DNA of 64,000 bases, taken from positions 186,001-250,000 of the forward strand of contig CAWCMK010000008.1 of NCBI GenBank assembly GCA_963796705.1, in the 5' to 3' direction. The stretch comes from VRUE01 sp963796705. Its GTDB lineage: Bacteria > Actinomycetota > Thermoleophilia > Solirubrobacterales > 70-9. Position 1 is the stretch's first letter. Every line of letters begins with the position of its first letter. The notes beneath the pieces were generated by a model, which saw only the letters and a program-made list of their open reading frames with translations, searched no databases and had not been told where the DNA came from. The translations under genes and the position numbers were made by a program. Positions 34,410 through 43,814 of this stretch are shown piece by piece.

Positions 34410-35777
34410 TTAAAGCCGGGCGATCGCGGTCGTGAGCCGCTGCAGGGACGGCTCGCGCCCCAGCAGGGCCAGCGACTCGAAGATCCCCGGCGAGACAGTC
34501 GTGCCCGTGATCGCCACCCGGATCGGCTGGTAGAGCCTGCCGGGCTTGACCCCCAGCTCCTCGGGGAGCGGCGCCAGCGCCGCCTCAAGCGCGGCGGCGT
34601 CAAAGGGCTCCGCGACGCCCTCCAGGGCGCGGCGGGCGGCCTCAAGCAGGCCCCGGGCGTCCTCCTTCATCACCTTCTCCCAGGCGGCCTCATCCTCGAC
34701 GGGCGGCTCGAAGGCAAAGCGGATCAGCGGCCAGACCTCGGCCATGGTCTGGGCCTTGTCCTGGGCGATCTCGCAGGCCGCCCGAAGACGCGAATCAGCG
34801 GCGCGATCGAGACGGGCGGCCACCGCTGCCGTGTAGTCGTCAAGCGCCATCTCACGCATGTAGCGGCCGTTGATCCAGCGCAGCTTCCTCTCGTCGAAAA
34901 TCGCCGCCGCGCTGCCGACGTCCTCGACCCGGAAGCGTTTCACCAGCTCCTCCGTGGTGATCAGGGTGGCGTCATCCTCGGCGCCCCAGCCGAGCAGCGC
35001 CAGGTAGTTGCGCACCGCGGCCGGCAGATAGCCGGCCTCGCGCAGCTCCCCCACCGAGGCGGCGCCGTGGCGCTTGGAGAGCTTGCGCCCGTCGGGCCCG
35101 TGCAACAGCGGCAGGTGGGCGTAGCGGGGCGCCTCGTAGCCGAGCGCCCGCAGGACGAGCAGCTGCTTGGGTGTATTGGAGAGATGATCGTCGCCACGCA
35201 CCACCTCGGTGATCCCCATCTCAGCGTCGTCAACCGCGACCGCGAAGTTGTAGAGGACGCTGCCGTCGGCGCGAGCGATGACGAAATCGTCGTAGCTGCG
35301 GTTTGGAAAGACGACGCGACCGCGGATCAAATCATCGACAACCGTCTCTCCCTCATCGGGAACCCGCAGGCGCACCGCGGCACCGGGATCGTCCACCGCC
35401 CGGCCGCGATAGCCGCGGCCGGCGCCGTGCTCTGCCTTCCAGGTCTCGACCTCCCGCGCGGTGGCGGTGTCGCGGTAGGCGGCGCCGCTCTCCAGCAGTC
35501 GCGCCAGAGCCGCCTCGTGGCTCGGCGTCCGTGAGACCTGCGAGACGGGCGCACCGTCCCAATCGAGCTCGAGCCAACGCAGGGCATCGAGGATCTGCGC
35601 GACGTTCTCCTCGGTCGAGCGTTCACGGTCCGTGTCCTCGATGCGCAGCACCAGCTCGCCGCCGGCGTGACGGGCGGCGAGCCAGTTGTAGAGGGCGGTC
35701 CGGGCGCCGCCGATGTGCAACATCCCGGTCGGAGAGGGCGCGAAGCGAAGTCGGGCTGGGGGGTCCTCGGGGCTCAT
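34410..35777 (-). CDS. gltX: Glutamyl-tRNA synthetase
   Basis: Class I synthetase charging tRNA(Glu), and possibly tRNA(Gln) for GatCAB. The 455 residues show the HIGH-type motif HIGG in SPTGMLHIGGARTALYNWL (positions about 14-32), RIEDTD, the zinc-free middle region, the KMSKS-type KLSKRHG, and a helical anticodon-binding C-terminus. The start is ATG 35777. It diverges from the small alpha/beta protein across 104 bp. Confidence 0.95.
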   Translation of the reverse strand: MSPEDPPARLRFAPSPTGMLHIGGARTALYNWLAARHAGGELVLRIEDTDRERSTEENVAQILDALRWLELDWDGAPVSQVSRTPSHEAALARLLESGAAYRDTATAREVETWKAEHGAGRGYRGRAVDDPGAAVRLRVPDEGETVVDDLIRGRVVFPNRSYDDFVIARADGSVLYNFAVAVDDAEMGITEVVRGDDHLSNTPKQLLVLRALGYEAPRYAHLPLLHGPDGRKLSKRHGAASVGELREAGYLPAAVRNYLALLGWGAEDDATLITTEELVKRFRVEDVGSAAAIFDERKLRWINGRYMREMALDDYTAAVAARLDRAADSRLRAACEIAQDKAQTMAEVWPLIRFAFEPPVEDEAAWEKVMKEDARGLLEAARRALEGVAEPFDAAALEAALAPLPEELGVKPGRLYQPIRVAITGTTVSPGIFESLALLGREPSLQRLTTAIARL

Positions 35778-35881
35778 CTGAGTCGGCGCATGTTTCCACA
35801 GCCGATCGCCCCGGCCCTTCCGGCAAGAGCCCCGGCGAGGTAGGCTCGCAGACCTCGATCCCGACTCCAGGAGGAAATCAG

Positions 35882-36181
35882 ATGTATGCGAGAGTCGTAC
35901 GCTGGGAGGGCGCTGACGCGGAGAGCCTCAAGGCGAGCGCCGCTCAGATCCGGGCTGACGCGGAGGCCGGCGGCGGGCCGCCGGAGGGCGTGCCGGCCAG
36001 GAGCCTGCTGGTGCTCCAGGACCCGGAGGCGGGACGGGCGATGGCGATCACCCTGTTTGAGACCGAGGAGGACTACCGCGAAGGCGATGCGACCCTGAAC
36101 TCGATGAGCCCTCCCGGCGACGGGATGGGTCAGCGGATCGCGGTCGAGAAGTACGAGGTTGCGGCGCAGTTCGAGGCCTGA
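35882..36181 (+). CDS. Small alpha/beta-barrel-like protein of unknown function
   Basis: A 99-residue product starting at ATG 35882 with a strong AGGAGG ribosome site 8 bases upstream. The pattern MYARVVRWEG, a charged helix with IRADAEAGGGPPEG, SLLVLQDPEAGRAMAITLFETEEDYREGD, and a C-terminal strand (VEKYEVAAQF) resembles dimeric alpha-beta-barrel (ABM-like) proteins, common in actinobacteria near unrelated genes. No catalytic residues can be named. Confidence 0.7.
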   Translation: MYARVVRWEGADAESLKASAAQIRADAEAGGGPPEGVPARSLLVLQDPEAGRAMAITLFETEEDYREGDATLNSMSPPGDGMGQRIAVEKYEVAAQFEA

Positions 36182-36203
36182 GCATCCATAGGATCCCCGG
36201 TCG

Positions 36204-37067
36204 ATGCTGATCGGGGCACACGTATCGACGGCCGGAGGGCTGGAGAAGGCCGTCGAGCGCGGCGTCGCGCTCGGCTGCGAATCGATCCAGATCTTCCACC
36301 AGAGTCCGCGCATGTGGCGCCCGACGCGATACGCGGCGGACGATTTCGCCGCCTTCCGCGAGGCGATGGATGCCTCGCCGATCGAATCGGTCGTGATCCA
36401 CGCCGTCTACCTGATCAACTGCGCCACAAAGGAGGCGGACCTGCGCAAGAAGTCCCTCGCCTCGCTGACGCACGCGCTGCGAATCGGAGATGAGATCGGC
36501 GCCGCCGGGGTCGTCCTGCATCCGGGCGCGCAAAAAGGCGAGCCGCTCGGGCCGTCGATGAAGCGTGCCGCGAAGCTGATCGCCGCCGCGCTCAAGGACA
36601 GCGGCTCCTGCCCCCTGCTGCTCGAGCAGACCGCCGGCCACAAGGGCCTCCTGGGTCGCGACTTCGACCAGACCGCGGAGCTGATCGAGCTGGCCGGAGC
36701 CGGCAGCCGCCTCGGCCTGTGCCTTGACTCCTGTCACCTCTTCGTCCAGGGCTATGACATCACCGACCCCGAGCGCCTCGCGAAGGTGCTCGATGAAGCC
36801 GACGAAAAGGTCGGGATTCGGCGGCTGGGGTGCATCCACGTCAACGACGCCGCCGCCCCGCTCGGCTCCTGCCGCGACCGTCACGCCAATATCGGCAAAG
36901 GCGAGATGGGCGGGAAGGGCCTCGCGACGTTCCTCTCAGAGCCGCGCTTTGAGGGGCTACCCGCAACCCTGGAGACGCCGGGGCCAAACAGGAAAGGGCC
37001 CGACAAGAGGGAAGTAACGAGGGCCCGAAAACTGCGCGCCGAGGGGTTGGCTGCCCGGGCCCGTTGA
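36204..37067 (+). CDS. nfo: Endonuclease IV (AP endonuclease)
   Basis: Zinc enzyme that cuts DNA at abasic sites and trims 3' blocks. The 287-residue TIM barrel starts at ATG 36204 (MLIGAHVSTAGGL), and has the zinc ligands in VVIHAVYLIN, VVLHPGAQKG, LLLEQTAG, LCLDSCHLF, CIHVND, RHANIG and the final LETPG. Length and order of the nine motifs are normal. The stop lies in a short CGGGCC/GGCCCG hairpin (37056-37074) that could terminate transcription. Confidence 0.94.
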   Translation: MLIGAHVSTAGGLEKAVERGVALGCESIQIFHQSPRMWRPTRYAADDFAAFREAMDASPIESVVIHAVYLINCATKEADLRKKSLASLTHALRIGDEIGAAGVVLHPGAQKGEPLGPSMKRAAKLIAAALKDSGSCPLLLEQTAGHKGLLGRDFDQTAELIELAGAGSRLGLCLDSCHLFVQGYDITDPERLAKVLDEADEKVGIRRLGCIHVNDAAAPLGSCRDRHANIGKGEMGGKGLATFLSEPRFEGLPATLETPGPNRKGPDKREVTRARKLRAEGLAARAR

Positions 37068-37074
37068 AGGCCCG
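37056..37074 (+). terminator. Possible terminator hairpin over the nfo stop codon
   Basis: CGGGCC and GGCCCG form a 6-bp stem with a 7-nt loop containing the nfo TGA. No T-run follows. The 124 bp beyond, up to the convergent acyl-CoA dehydrogenase stop, hold nothing else I recognise. Confidence 0.3.
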
Positions 37075-37197
37075 CCGCCGCGCCGATCAATCGACATCCA
37101 TCGTCCTCCTCAGCCCTCGATGACCCGGCGCCACGGGCGGCGAGCGCGACCAGATCCTCGAGGCCGAGGGTCGGTGGGTGGGTAGCCGCCTTCTGGG

Positions 37198-38502
37198 CTA
37201 CCTGATCTGCATGCCGGAGATCGCCCGGGAGATGACCAGGCGCTGAATCTCCGAGGTTCCCTCGAAGATCGTGTAGATCTTCGCGTCGCGGTGCATCCGC
37301 TCGACCGGGAACTCACGGGTGTAGCCGTTGCCGCCGAGGATCTGGATCGCCCGCTCGGTCACCCAGACGGCCACCTCGCCGGCCTTCAGCTTCGCCATTG
37401 AGCCCTCGGCGTTCTCGAAGGTCTGACCGCTTCGACCCATCCAGGCGCCCCGCCAGACGAGCAGGCGGGCGGCGTCAATCTCGAGCTTCATGTCGGCCAG
37501 GGCAAAGGCGATCGCCTGGTTCTCGATGATCGCTCGGCCGAACTGTTCGCGCTCCTTCGCGTAGTTCAGCGCGTACTCATAGGCCGCGCGGGCGATGCCC
37601 ACCGCCTGCGCGCCGACCGTCGGGCGGCTCGCCTCGAAGGTTTGCATCGCCGCCTGCGAGTTCGATTTCTTACCCTCGCGGACCCGGGCCAGGCGCTCGT
37701 CCAGCTTCTCCTTGCCGCCCAGCAGGCAGCCGCCAGGCACGCGGCAATCATCGAGGTGAACGTCGGCGGTGTGTGAGGCGCGCAGACCATGCTTTTTGAC
37801 CTTCGCCCCCTGCTCACAGCCCGCCGTGCCCGGCGGGATGACGAAGGCGGCATGTCCGCGAGAGCCGAGCTCGCGGTCGACGCTGGCGATCACCACGTGG
37901 ACGTCAGCGATGCCGCCGTTTGTCGCCCAGGCCTTCTGTCCATTCAGAACCCACTCGTCCTTGGCCTCCTCGTACTTGGCGGTGGTGCGGATCGCCGAGA
38001 CGTCGGAGCCCGCGTCGGGCTCTGAGGAGCAGAAGGCCGCGACCTTGGGGTCCTCGGCGGTGCCGAAACACTGAGGGATCCATTCGCCGAGCTGCTCGGG
38101 GGTCCCCTGTCCGAAGATCGCGGCGACGGCGAGTGATGTGCCGAAGATCGACATCCCGATCCCGGCGTCGCCCCAGAAGAGCTCCTCGTTGACGATCGGC
38201 AGGGTCAGGCCGGTCTCATCGGCCCAGAACTGTGCCAGCCCTTCGAAGCCGTAGAGGCCGATCTTGGCGGCCTCCTGGATCACCGGCCAGGGTGTCTGCT
38301 CGCGCTCATCCCACTCGGCCGCGGCCGGACGGACCACGTTCTCCGAAAAGCCGTGGACCCAGTCCCTGATGTCCTTCTGGTCCTGGTTCAGCTCCAGCGT
38401 GAAGCGCGGCCCCTCGTTGCTGGGCGCGGTATCGCCCGCCGCCTGGGCGACCAGCTCATCGGCGCTCCCCGGCGCCTCCCCCGTCGTGTCGGTTGCCGAC
38501 AT
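37198..38502 (-). CDS. Acyl-CoA dehydrogenase
   Basis: FAD enzyme making the trans-2 double bond of an acyl-CoA, feeding an electron-transfer flavoprotein. The 434 residues from ATG 38502 have the family signatures AFCSSEPDAGSDVSAIRT, GQKAWATNGGIADVHVV, REQFGRAIIENQAIAFALADM, and IQILGGNGYTREFPVERMHRDAKIYTIFEGTSEIQRLVI (key part: GGNGY and EGTSEIQR, with the catalytic Glu). An insertion between residues 1 and 45 is acidic and not conserved. Substrate chain length is unknown. Confidence 0.9.
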   Translation of the reverse strand: MSATDTTGEAPGSADELVAQAAGDTAPSNEGPRFTLELNQDQKDIRDWVHGFSENVVRPAAAEWDEREQTPWPVIQEAAKIGLYGFEGLAQFWADETGLTLPIVNEELFWGDAGIGMSIFGTSLAVAAIFGQGTPEQLGEWIPQCFGTAEDPKVAAFCSSEPDAGSDVSAIRTTAKYEEAKDEWVLNGQKAWATNGGIADVHVVIASVDRELGSRGHAAFVIPPGTAGCEQGAKVKKHGLRASHTADVHLDDCRVPGGCLLGGKEKLDERLARVREGKKSNSQAAMQTFEASRPTVGAQAVGIARAAYEYALNYAKEREQFGRAIIENQAIAFALADMKLEIDAARLLVWRGAWMGRSGQTFENAEGSMAKLKAGEVAVWVTERAIQILGGNGYTREFPVERMHRDAKIYTIFEGTSEIQRLVISRAISGMQIR

Positions 38503-38551
38503 CGACGCGGATGCTACATGAGATCGTGTCGCGCTCTCCCGGGGGAAAGGC

Positions 38552-38926
38552 TCAGAGGTCGCGCAGGTCGAAGGCCCGCAGTCCCTCGGCGCCCCGATCG
38601 TCGCAATCAAAGAAGCGGCGGTTGACGCACTCATAGGATGAGCCGCTCCCCTCATAGGCGCGCTCGACGCTGAAGGGGCAATGGGGCAGCGCCTCGCCGG
38701 TCATCTTCACCCCGCCAAATCCGCCGGGCGAGAGGACCGCGTCCATTTCCACCTTGGCGCCGTAGACCCCCTGCATGCAGCCCAGGTACTGGACGCCGCT
38801 GAGCATGTCGCGGTAGCTGTAGAGGTAGCGGCAGCCCATTTCGACGCAGCTGCGCGGCTCGATCATCTTGTCGCAGAAGGAACGGCACTGGCGGCACTCG
38901 CCGGAGGCGATCCGAGTCGCGGGCAT
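38552..38926 (-). CDS. Cysteine-rich protein of unknown function
   Basis: A 124-residue product with nine Cys, the first four close together (CRQC...C...C at residues 11-27) and others at about 32, 50, 83, 100 and 108. That looks like a metal or cluster-binding site. The central part has YRYLYSYRDML and GGFGGVKMTGEALPHCPF. I do not recognise the family. It lies 9 bp after dnaE on the same strand, so it is likely cotranscribed with it. Confidence 0.65.
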   Translation of the reverse strand: MPATRIASGECRQCRSFCDKMIEPRSCVEMGCRYLYSYRDMLSGVQYLGCMQGVYGAKVEMDAVLSPGGFGGVKMTGEALPHCPFSVERAYEGSGSSYECVNRRFFDCDDRGAEGLRAFDLRDL

Positions 38927-38935
38927 GAGCGAAGT

Positions 38936-41900
38936 CTAGGCCGCGAGCGAGTCGGGTCCGAGAACCTGTCCGAGCTCGGCCCGCAGGCCGCTGGAGTGAC
39001 GCACGCGAAAGGCGTCACCCAGCACCAGCCTGGTCGGCTCTCCCTCCCCCGGGTCAATCGCGACGTGGACGTCGGCCTCGCCCTTGTGGTGCTCGAAGAC
39101 CGCCTTCAGCTCCTCGAAGAGCCCCGGCGTGAACTTGGCCGCCTCGATCGTCAGCCTCAGGGGCTCTGCGGGCGCCAGCGCCTCGGCGCTGGCGCGGCCG
39201 ATCTCCTCAGGGTCGGGCTCAAAGCGCTCCGCCTCCTGGACGACCAGCTTGGTCTCGCCGCGGTCCTTGTGGTCAAGTCTGCCGCGCACAAGGACGACGG
39301 CGTCGGGAGCGATCACGCTCGCGCTCTCCGCCTGGTCGGCCTTGAAGACGAGCATCTCGACCTGGCCCTCAACGTCATCGAGGGTCGCGAACATCATCTG
39401 CGTACCGCTCTTCGTGCGGATCTTCTTGCAGGCCGTAACGATTCCCCCGACCGTCACCCAGGAACCGTCTGGCTTGCCGGCGAGCTCGGCCAGCGAGCAG
39501 TCGACCCGGGCTCGGAGGGCGTCGCGGACCTCCGAGAGTGGGTGTGAGGAGAGGTAGGTGCCGAGGGTCTCCTTCTCCATCGCCAGAAGCTCGCCGCGCT
39601 CGAACTCGGCGGCAGAGATCGGCGGTCTGTGCTGGGCAGTCGCCCGCGCGGCGCTCTCGCCGCCCTGTTCGGAGCCGAAGTCGAAGATCGAGCCCTGGCC
39701 GAGCTGCGCGTCCTCCTGCGCCTTCTGACCAGCCGACTGCGCCGCGGGCAGCGCCTCCAGCATGCCCCTGCGTGTCGCTTCGGTCGAGTCCAGCGCACCG
39801 CACTTGATCAGACATTCGATCGCCCGTTTGTTGACCGCTCGGGCATCGACCCGCGCGCAGAAGTCCCAGACCGACCCGATCGGCGCCTCCTCCCGAGCCC
39901 GCAGGATCGCCTCGACCGCCGCGTGGCCGACGTTCTTGACCGCGTCGAGGCCAAACCGAATCGCGTTCTCAAAGACGACGAAGCTGTGGTCGGAGGAATT
40001 GACGTCCGGGGGCAGCACCTCGATGCCCATCTCCTCGCAGCGGTTGACGAAGAGTGGGACCTTATCTTTGGTGTTCATCACCGAGGAGATCACCGCCGCC
40101 ATGTACTCGGCCGGGTAGTTGGCCTTCAGGTAGGCGGTTCGGTAGGAGATCAGCCCGTAGCAGGCGGCGTGTGACTTGTTGAAGGAGTAATCGGCCGCGG
40201 CTTCGTTCAGCTTCCAGAGGTCGGCGGCAACCTTCGGCGCGGTCCCTGACTCCTCGAGCCCGGCCATGAACTTGTCCTTCATCGTCGCCATCAGGTCGCG
40301 CTTCTTCTTGCCGACGGCCTTTCGCAGGTCATCCGCCTCGGCCCCCGAGAAGCCCGCCATCTCGCGGGCGATCGCCATCAACTGCTCCTGGTAGATGACA
40401 CAGCCATGCGTCTCCTCGGTGATCGGACGCAGGCGCGGGTCGGGATAGCGGACGCCGGCCGGGTCCCGCTTGCCCTTGGCATAGGCCGGTATGTAGGCCA
40501 GCGCGCCGGGGCGGTAGAGGGCGCCGAGGGCGACCAGATCCGCGAACTCGGTCGGCCCAACCTTCCGCAGGGCGTCGCGCATCCCCTCGGACTCGAACTG
40601 AAAGACGCCGGTCGAGTCCCCCTTGGCCAGCATCGCGTATGTCTTGGCGTCATCGAGCGGGATCTTCTCGATGTCGATCGCCTCACCGCGCGATCGGCCG
40701 ATGATGTCGATCGCGTCCTCGATCACGTCGAGGTTTCGCAGGCCCAGGAAGTCCATCTTCAGCAGGCCGATCTCCTCGATCGGGCCCATCGAGTACTGGG
40801 TGACGATCTTGTACTGGCGCTCGGGCTTGCCGGCGCCGCCCTCCTCCCCGTTGCCCGCCGGGGTGCTGCGGTCCTCGGCGAGCTGCAGGGGGACGATCTC
40901 CTGCAACGGGCGGTCGGCGATGACCACCGCCGCGGCGTGGATCGAGTTGTTTCGGACGATTCCCTCGAGACCCTGTGCGACGTCGAGGATCCGCTTCGCG
41001 TCTGGCTCCGCGTCGTAGGTCTTGCGCAGCTCCTGTCCGGATTTGAGGCAGTCAGCGAAGGAGGGGCTGCGGCCCATGATCGGCTCGGGGATCTGCTTCG
41101 CGAGGCGGTCGCCGGTCCCGTAGTCATAGCCCAGCACCCGGGCGGCGTCGCGAGTCGCCGCGCGCGGTGCCATCTTGCCGAAGGTGATGATCTGGGCAAC
41201 CGATTCGCGCCCGTATTTGTCGGCCACGTAGCGGATCATCCGCTCTCGCCCGCGGACGGAGAAGTCGATGTCGATGTCTGGCATCGATTTGCGGCCGGGG
41301 TTGAGGAAGCGCTCGAAGAGCAGGTCGTTGGCGAGCGGGTCGAGGTCGGTGATCCCCAGTGCATAGGAGACGATCGAGCCCGCCGCGGATCCGCGGCCGG
41401 GACCCACCGCGACGCCGTTCTGCTTTGCGTAGCGGACGAAATCCCAGACGATCAGAAAGTAGGAGGGAAAGCCCATCTCCTCGATCACTCCGAGCTCGAA
41501 CTCAAGCCGCTCGGCCGCCTCGGCCGGCAGCGGGTCGCCGTAGCGGGCCCGCATCCCCTCGCCGGCGACGCGCCGCAGCATCTCCTCGGGTTCAAACCCA
41601 TCAGGGGTCGGATAGCGCGGCAGCAGCAGATTGCCCAGCTCGATGCCGATTTCGCAGCGCTCGGCGATCTCGAGCGTCATCGCCACGGCCTCCGGCCACT
41701 CGGCGAAGGAATCCGCCATCTCGAGATTGCTCTTCAGGTAGAACTCGTTCGTGTCGAAGCTCAGCTTCGGCGCCTCGAGCGTTGACTTGGTCTGCACACA
41801 GAGCAGCGCCGCGTGGTTGTCGAAGTCCTCGCGGCGCAGGTAGTGGACGTCGGCGGTTCCGACCAGCGGCCGGCCCAGCTCGCGGGACAAGCGGACGATT

Positions 41901-42472
41901 CCCCGGTTCGCGCGCTCCTGCTCCTCGAGGCCGTTCTTCTGCACCTCGAAGTACACCTGCTCGGCCCCGAAGGTCTGGATCAGGTCATCGATATGGGCGC
42001 GCGCGTCTGCGTCGCGCTCTTCGACCAAGCGCCGGCAGAAGCGCGACTGCAGGCACCCGGTGAGGACGATGACGCCCTCGGCGTGGGCCGCCAGGAGCTC
42101 CATGTCGACGTTGGCCTTGCCACGGGCGAATCCCTCAAGGAAGCCGGCCGAGGTGAGCTTGACGAGGTTCGCGAAGCCGGTGTCGCTCTCAGCCAGGAGC
42201 GTCAGGTGGTTGCGCTCGTATCGAACCTGCTCCCTGACCGCCCGGCGGTCGTCCACGAAATACGCCTCGAGGCCCGCGATCGGTTTGATCCCGTGCTTCC
42301 TGCAGGCCTTGTAGAGGTCAACGGCTCCGTTCATTACACCGTGATCGGTGAGGCCGAGGGCCGGCTGGTCGAGCTCTGCGGCGCGGGCCGCCATGGCCTC
42401 GATCTTGCAGGCACCGTCGAGTAGCGAGTACTCGCTGTGGGCGTGGAGGTGGACTGCGGTTGGGGCGCTCAT
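38936..42472 (-). CDS. dnaE: DNA polymerase III alpha subunit
   Basis: Replicative DNA polymerase. The 1178-residue protein opens with the PHP domain (VHLHAHSEYSLLDGA, LTDHGVM), then the palm with catalytic Asps in MPDIDIDF (about residue 400) and KMDFLGLRN (about 575), the fingers with PGALAYIPAYAKGKRDP and YSFNKSHAACYG, a helix-hairpin-helix, the OB fold (WVTVGGIVTACKKIRTKSG) and the tau-binding tail. No intein interrupts it. This matches actinobacterial DnaE1. It is followed by the Cys-rich gene. Confidence 0.97.
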   Translation of the reverse strand: MSAPTAVHLHAHSEYSLLDGACKIEAMAARAAELDQPALGLTDHGVMNGAVDLYKACRKHGIKPIAGLEAYFVDDRRAVREQVRYERNHLTLLAESDTGFANLVKLTSAGFLEGFARGKANVDMELLAAHAEGVIVLTGCLQSRFCRRLVEERDADARAHIDDLIQTFGAEQVYFEVQKNGLEEQERANRGIVRLSRELGRPLVGTADVHYLRREDFDNHAALLCVQTKSTLEAPKLSFDTNEFYLKSNLEMADSFAEWPEAVAMTLEIAERCEIGIELGNLLLPRYPTPDGFEPEEMLRRVAGEGMRARYGDPLPAEAAERLEFELGVIEEMGFPSYFLIVWDFVRYAKQNGVAVGPGRGSAAGSIVSYALGITDLDPLANDLLFERFLNPGRKSMPDIDIDFSVRGRERMIRYVADKYGRESVAQIITFGKMAPRAATRDAARVLGYDYGTGDRLAKQIPEPIMGRSPSFADCLKSGQELRKTYDAEPDAKRILDVAQGLEGIVRNNSIHAAAVVIADRPLQEIVPLQLAEDRSTPAGNGEEGGAGKPERQYKIVTQYSMGPIEEIGLLKMDFLGLRNLDVIEDAIDIIGRSRGEAIDIEKIPLDDAKTYAMLAKGDSTGVFQFESEGMRDALRKVGPTEFADLVALGALYRPGALAYIPAYAKGKRDPAGVRYPDPRLRPITEETHGCVIYQEQLMAIAREMAGFSGAEADDLRKAVGKKKRDLMATMKDKFMAGLEESGTAPKVAADLWKLNEAAADYSFNKSHAACYGLISYRTAYLKANYPAEYMAAVISSVMNTKDKVPLFVNRCEEMGIEVLPPDVNSSDHSFVVFENAIRFGLDAVKNVGHAAVEAILRAREEAPIGSVWDFCARVDARAVNKRAIECLIKCGALDSTEATRRGMLEALPAAQSAGQKAQEDAQLGQGSIFDFGSEQGGESAARATAQHRPPISAAEFERGELLAMEKETLGTYLSSHPLSEVRDALRARVDCSLAELAGKPDGSWVTVGGIVTACKKIRTKSGTQMMFATLDDVEGQVEMLVFKADQAESASVIAPDAVVLVRGRLDHKDRGETKLVVQEAERFEPDPEEIGRASAEALAPAEPLRLTIEAAKFTPGLFEELKAVFEHHKGEADVHVAIDPGEGEPTRLVLGDAFRVRHSSGLRAELGQVLGPDSLAA

Positions 42473-42558
42473 CGGGCCGCTCCGATCATGGCAAGCCGAG
42501 CAGATGTCACGGCTCCCTCGCGGCGCCCGATGTCGCTATCTGCGGGTTCGGTTCGCGA

Positions 42559-43566
42559 TCAGCCGCAGACCCAGGCGCTGGACCCCGAGTCGGCCCAGAT
42601 TTCACCGGCGATGCGGTCCTGTTCGGCCTTGGGCGCGTCCTGGGGGGCGCCGTGGCCCCCGTAGAGCGCCCAGGTCGATGGCAGGATCTGATAGGCGCCG
42701 CCAGCACCGCTGGAGGGGTTCAGCGCCCCATAGTTGCCGCCCGACTCGCACATCACGATGTAGGTCGGGATCGAGTAGGGCCCACCCAACCAGCGCCCGA
42801 CGGTTTCTTCCGCGGCTTCGTGACTCGCCGCTTCGGCGGCTTCGATCTCCCCGACCCAGCTGCCGATTTTCGCCTTGAGGCGGGCCAGCGAGGCTTCGCG
42901 CGCCGCGCTTAGAGCCGCCAGCCGCGAGGCCGTCGCTTCGGCTCGGGCACGCACCGTGGAGATTTCCTCGCGCGCCGCGGCGAGCCGCGCGTCGTAGGTC
43001 TCGGCGCGCCTCTTCAGGGCGCTGACGCGCCGCAGCTTGGCCCGCACCGCGTCGCGCACTTCGCCGACGCGGCGCGCGAGGGCTTCGTCTGCGTCCTCGA
43101 TTTGCGAGAGGTAGCCGGCGCGGGTGGTCAGCTCTTCGTAGTTTGAGGCGGCGAGGATCAAGGCCGCCTCGCTGGGGGAACCTGCCTCATAGATCGAGAC
43201 CAGACGTCTGGCCAGGACCGCCTTGGCGCGTCCCAGACGTCGACGCTCGACCTCGAGCCGGCTCCGCGCGCGGCCGACCTCGGCGCGCAGCTGCGCCGCC
43301 CGGGCCTCGCCTTCGGCGAGCAGGCCGCTGAGCCGTTCCTCACGCGCCGTCGCGGCGCTCGCCTCTCGTTGGGCCGCGGTCATTTCACCCGCGACCGCGC
43401 GCAGGTCGCCGGCAATCGCGCCGGCTTCGCTCTTGGCTGCGCCAAGCTTCGATTCGAGCGCTCCGATGTCGGCCGCCCTCGAGGAGGCTGGCGCGGCGCC
43501 GATCGGGCCGGCACAGACCAGCAGCGCCAGCGCGACTGCCAGCCTGCCCGATACCGCCGTTCTCAC
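42559..43566 (-). CDS. Secreted coiled-coil protein with Rpf/transglycosylase-like C-terminus
   Basis: From GTG 43566 the 335-residue product has a signal peptide (MRTAVSGRLAVALALLV, cleavage near AAPASSRA), a long Ala/Arg/Glu coiled coil (residues 35-260), then a lysozyme-like domain with the catalytic Glu in VMCESGGNYGALNPSSGAGGAYQILPSTW (key part CESGGNYGA). The coiled coil resembles the N-terminal region of NlpC/P60 hydrolases and EnvC-type regulators; the enzyme part resembles resuscitation-promoting factors. It likely cuts peptidoglycan. GTG 43581 is an alternative start. It ends 87 bp before dnaE. Confidence 0.8.
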   Translation of the reverse strand: MRTAVSGRLAVALALLVCAGPIGAAPASSRAADIGALESKLGAAKSEAGAIAGDLRAVAGEMTAAQREASAATAREERLSGLLAEGEARAAQLRAEVGRARSRLEVERRRLGRAKAVLARRLVSIYEAGSPSEAALILAASNYEELTTRAGYLSQIEDADEALARRVGEVRDAVRAKLRRVSALKRRAETYDARLAAAREEISTVRARAEATASRLAALSAAREASLARLKAKIGSWVGEIEAAEAASHEAAEETVGRWLGGPYSIPTYIVMCESGGNYGALNPSSGAGGAYQILPSTWALYGGHGAPQDAPKAEQDRIAGEIWADSGSSAWVCG

Positions 43567-43654
43567 CGGTGTGGCGCCCACAAAGCGGGCAAGGCTACAG
43601 CGTTTTGTTAGCGAACCCTCACAGGTTGACGATAACTTGCAAGCCGCCGTGCGC

Positions 43655-43813
43655 CTAACCCTCGGGAACCTGGCGGGCCGCCAGGTAGGCGACGGCGCCC
43701 GCCGCCAGCGCGAGCAGCCCGATTCCGACACCGAAGCGGATCTGACGGCGGTAGCGGGCCCGCAGATAGCGGATCGAGAAGCGAATCGCCGCCCGGCCGA
43801 GCATCCCGTACAC
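43655..43813 (-). CDS. Small basic membrane protein (52 residues)
   Basis: GTG 43813 follows a strong GGGGGG ribosome-binding run, five bases before it, at the very end of argG (stop 43815-43817). The product has a basic N-terminus (RFSIRYLRARYRRQIRF) and one transmembrane segment (VGIGLLALAAGAVAYLA). The family is not recognised. It lies between argG and the secreted Rpf-like gene and could be co-translated with argG. Confidence 0.6.
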   Translation of the reverse strand: MYGMLGRAAIRFSIRYLRARYRRQIRFGVGIGLLALAAGAVAYLAARQVPEG

Positions 43814-43814
43814 G

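Noticed and set aside
40406..41785. 459-residue open frame antisense to dnaE
   Set aside because: dnaE is complete with all motifs; the antisense frame has none.
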